Assembly (NCBI RefSeq): GCF_000420265.1
Contig: NZ_ATUP01000001.1
Location: 1,302,001-1,366,000 of the forward strand
Length of the DNA: 64,000 bases
Direction of reading: 5' to 3'
Origin: Oceanicaulis alexandrii DSM 11625
Lineage (GTDB): Bacteria; Pseudomonadota; Alphaproteobacteria; Caulobacterales; Maricaulaceae
In this document: positions 62,071 to 64,000 of the stretch, piece by piece
Layout: each line of letters opens with the position of its first letter
Numbering within the stretch: the stretch's first letter is position 1
Notes under the pieces: model-generated
Database searches by the model: none
What the model was told of the DNA's origin: nothing
The model's input: only the letters and a program-made list of their open reading frames with translations
Position numbers and translations under genes: made by a program

Positions 62071-63185
62071 ACCCGCAGCGGCATCAGCACATATTCCGCA
62101 TCTGTATCGCCAGAGTCCGTCACGCGCGTCGGCGAGCCGGAGTCGGCCAGCTCGAAGATCGCTTCATCGCCTTCGATCTGGCTGGCCACGTCCAGCAGAT
62201 AGCGGGCGTTAAAGCCGATCGTCATCTCATCCGCACTATAGTCGGCGACCAGTTCTTCACTGGCGGCGCCGCTTTCAGGGTTGTTCACCGTGAGCGTGAC
62301 CTGACCGGGCGCGAGCGAAAGCTTCACCGACCGCGATTTTTCCTGGCTGATGGTCGCCACACGGTCCACCGCCTGGGCGAAGGGCCCCCGGTCCACGCGC
62401 ATGATTTTGTCATTGCCGCGCGGGATCACCCGCTCGTAATCGGGGAAGGTGCCGTCGATCAGTTTCGAGGTCAGAACCGCTGCGCCGAGCTGGAAGCGGA
62501 TTTTGCCGTCAGAGACAGACACGTCCACATCACCGTCGAGATCCTCGAGCAGACGGCGCAATTCCTGGATCGGTTTGCGCGGCACGATCACGGCAGGCAT
62601 GCCCGCGGCGCCGTCCGGCAGATCGGTTTCCGCCAGCGCCAGACGATGGCCATCGGTGGCCACGGCGCGCAGGGTCTTGCGACCGTCACGCTCGGCGGCG
62701 TGCAGATGGATGCCGTTCAGGTAATACCGCGTTTCTTCGGTGGAGATCGCAAACCGAGTCTTGTCGATCAGACGGGCGATCTCGCTGGCGGGCGCGGTGA
62801 AGCTGACCGCCAGATCCTCGCTGGGCATCACCGGGAAGTCGCCCGGCGGCAGGATCGGCAGGTTAAAGCGCGACCGTCCCGCTGACAGCAGGATGCGCGG
62901 ATCATCGCCGCCCAGCTCCAGGGTCACCTGACTGCCTTCAGGCAATTTGCGGGCGATCTCATAAAGCGTGTGCGCTGGCGCAGTGATCAAGCCTTCACGC
63001 TCCACCTGCGCTTCCGCTTCCTCCACGATCTCCATATCAAGATCGGTGGCGGTGAACCGGGCAAATCCGTCAGAAGCGTTGATCAGAACGTTGGACAGGA
63101 TCGGAATGGTGTTGCGGCGCTCAACGACGGCCTGAACATGGCCAAGGGCCTTGAGCAGGATCGCGCGCTCGATGGTGAGCTTCAT
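62067..63185 (-). CDS. dnaN: DNA polymerase III sliding clamp (beta subunit)
   Basis: A 372-residue clamp with three similar domains; begins MKLTIERAILLKALGHVQAV and ends YVLMPLRV with the conserved MPLR. VVERRNTIPILSNVLI, AVATDGHRLALAE and TIGFNARYLLDVA are family blocks. It has its own upstream region because a strong terminator separates it from dnaA. Confidence 0.97.
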   Translation of the reverse strand: MKLTIERAILLKALGHVQAVVERRNTIPILSNVLINASDGFARFTATDLDMEIVEEAEAQVEREGLITAPAHTLYEIARKLPEGSQVTLELGGDDPRILLSAGRSRFNLPILPPGDFPVMPSEDLAVSFTAPASEIARLIDKTRFAISTEETRYYLNGIHLHAAERDGRKTLRAVATDGHRLALAETDLPDGAAGMPAVIVPRKPIQELRRLLEDLDGDVDVSVSDGKIRFQLGAAVLTSKLIDGTFPDYERVIPRGNDKIMRVDRGPFAQAVDRVATISQEKSRSVKLSLAPGQVTLTVNNPESGAASEELVADYSADEMTIGFNARYLLDVASQIEGDEAIFELADSGSPTRVTDSGDTDAEYVLMPLRV

Positions 63186-63257
63186 ATGTCGCCTCGAACA
63201 GAAAATTCAAAACACATGGCGAGAATCGCCTGATTTGGGTGCAGCACAATAGCCTAA

Positions 63258-63296
63258 AAAAAACGACCGCAAGAAGGGGTCTTGCGGTCGTTTTTT
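63258..63296. terminator. Terminator between dnaA and dnaN
   Basis: AAAAAACGACCGCAAGA (63258-63274) and TCTTGCGGTCGTTTTTT (63280-63296) form a 17-bp perfect arm pair with a 5-base loop, with A/T runs on both sides. It should stop dnaA transcripts and leave dnaN to a promoter in 63186-63257. Confidence 0.92.
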
Positions 63297-63308
63297 CAAT
63301 TGAACTGC

Positions 63309-64000
63309 TTAACCGCGCAGGCGTCGCCGCAACGCCTCGACATCTTCAGCCAGAACAGCGTCCGATGTGAGGGTCTCGGTGATCTTGTTCACCGCATGAA
63401 TAACGGTGGAATGGTCACGCCCGCCAAAGCGCCGACCAATGTCCGGCAGCGACCGCGTCGTCATGGTTTTCGCCAGATACATGGCGATATGGCGCGGGCG
63501 CACCACGGCTTTTGTGCGGCGCTTGGAGATCAGGTCATCCACCGTGATGGAGAAATAGCTCGCCGCCATTTTCTGGATGTCGTCCACCGTAATGCGGCGC
63601 TCGGCCTTCACCGGCAGCTCGCCCAGCGCCTCCTCCACCGTCTCCATGGTGACGGGACGGTTCATATAGGCGGTGCGCACGATGATGTTGTTCAGAACGC
63701 CTTCAAGCTCTCGCGCGGAACTGGTGACCCGGGCCGCCAGGAAATCCCGCACGGTCTCCGGCACTTCCAGATCCGGACAATGATTGCGCGCCTGGGCGAT
63801 CTTGCAATCGAGGATCTTGCGACGCAGATCGAGATCCGGGCCCTGGAGCGGGCAATTGAATCCCCCCGCCATCACATTGCGCAGACGATCATCGGACACG
63901 CTGAGCTGGGACGGTGCGCAATGAGAGGCGAGCACCACCTGCTTTTCCGCGCTGATGAGGGATGTGACCGTCTGCAGGAACTCGTCTTCGGTGCGAGGCT
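63309..64000 (-). CDS. dnaA: Chromosomal replication initiator DnaA, C-terminal part
   Basis: The frame is open to the right edge of the window, 230 codons. It starts in the AAA+ domain (TEDEFLQTVTSLI, KQVVLASHCAPSQL) and ends with domain IV: AELRHRRI-like ISKRRTKAVVRPRHIAMYLA and FGGRDHSTVIHAVNKI, the DnaA-box-binding signature. The N-terminal half lies outside. DnaA with dnaN and recF places this end in the conserved replication gene cluster. Confidence 0.96.
   Translation of the reverse strand, partial: PRTEDEFLQTVTSLISAEKQVVLASHCAPSQLSVSDDRLRNVMAGGFNCPLQGPDLDLRRKILDCKIAQARNHCPDLEVPETVRDFLAARVTSSARELEGVLNNIIVRTAYMNRPVTMETVEEALGELPVKAERRITVDDIQKMAASYFSITVDDLISKRRTKAVVRPRHIAMYLAKTMTTRSLPDIGRRFGGRDHSTVIHAVNKITETLTSDAVLAEDVEALRRRLRG

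Overview
The window is a GC-rich chromosomal segment of an alphaproteobacterium, dense with genes and without rRNA, tRNA, CRISPR arrays or recognisable insertion sequences. Several family-level markers support this: succinate dehydrogenase in sdhCDAB order, two GTTC-N7-GTTC LexA boxes of the alphaproteobacterial type (one in front of mmcB), a RegB/SenC/RegA redox two-component set, a DUF2794 protein, an intracellular PHA depolymerase and a TonB-dependent receptor. A stalked or prosthecate marine group (Maricaulales/Hyphomonadaceae-like) is my guess from gene content; it cannot be proven here.

Layout. 1-3,767: start of a short-chain dehydrogenase, then sdhCDAB closed by a clear terminator. 3,769-9,000: a DUF2157/GDYXXLXY membrane pair, an acyltransferase, an arsenic module (arsR divergent from arsC-acr3) and a small secreted inhibitor-like protein. 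9,116-16,900: mmsA, phhA, an iron alcohol dehydrogenase with a thioesterase, zapE, a lipoprotein and mdh. 17,084-24,069: asd, a conserved hypothetical, a TonB-dependent receptor followed by a signal-bearing PLP enzyme, and gshB. 24,212-27,097: a TPR-sulfotransferase and two tandem paralogous lipoproteins. 27,226-30,018: a two-gene block of visibly lower GC encoding a SIR2-domain protein and a HerA-type ATPase, i.e. a SIR2-HerA anti-phage module. 30,261-37,656: ffh-rpsP-rimM-trmD-rplS, interrupted by an SOS-controlled Y-family polymerase with a Zn-ribbon partner and by two exported proteins. 37,914-44,992: a GDPD lipoprotein, a class A PBP, lipoproteins, phaZ and senC. 45,240-49,662: regB, regA, a DJ-1 family protein, a membrane-anchored nuclease-like protein, mmcB with its SOS box, and a small metallopeptidase. 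49,684-57,071: EamA transporter, yciB, DUF1223, and a four-gene Gld-type ABC transporter operon. 57,402-64,000: DUF2794, YccA, thpR, a CPBP protease with a 20-bp palindrome over its promoter, a TetR regulator, and recF-dnaN-dnaA, which places this end of the window at a conserved replication gene cluster.

How it fits together. Central respiration (sdh, mdh), redox sensing (RegBA/SenC), translation and secretion (ffh, rpsP, rimM, trmD, rplS) and replication (dnaA, dnaN, recF) are core. The accessory signals are the SIR2-HerA island, the SOS-regulated polymerase pair, the duplicated lipoproteins, the TBDT/PLP pair and the palindrome-controlled CPBP protease. Intergenic spaces carry at least three families of dispersed palindromic repeats, mostly next to operon ends.

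Limits: all identifications come from reading motifs and gene order; no database search was run, so family names are given with graded confidence and hypothetical proteins are left without function.
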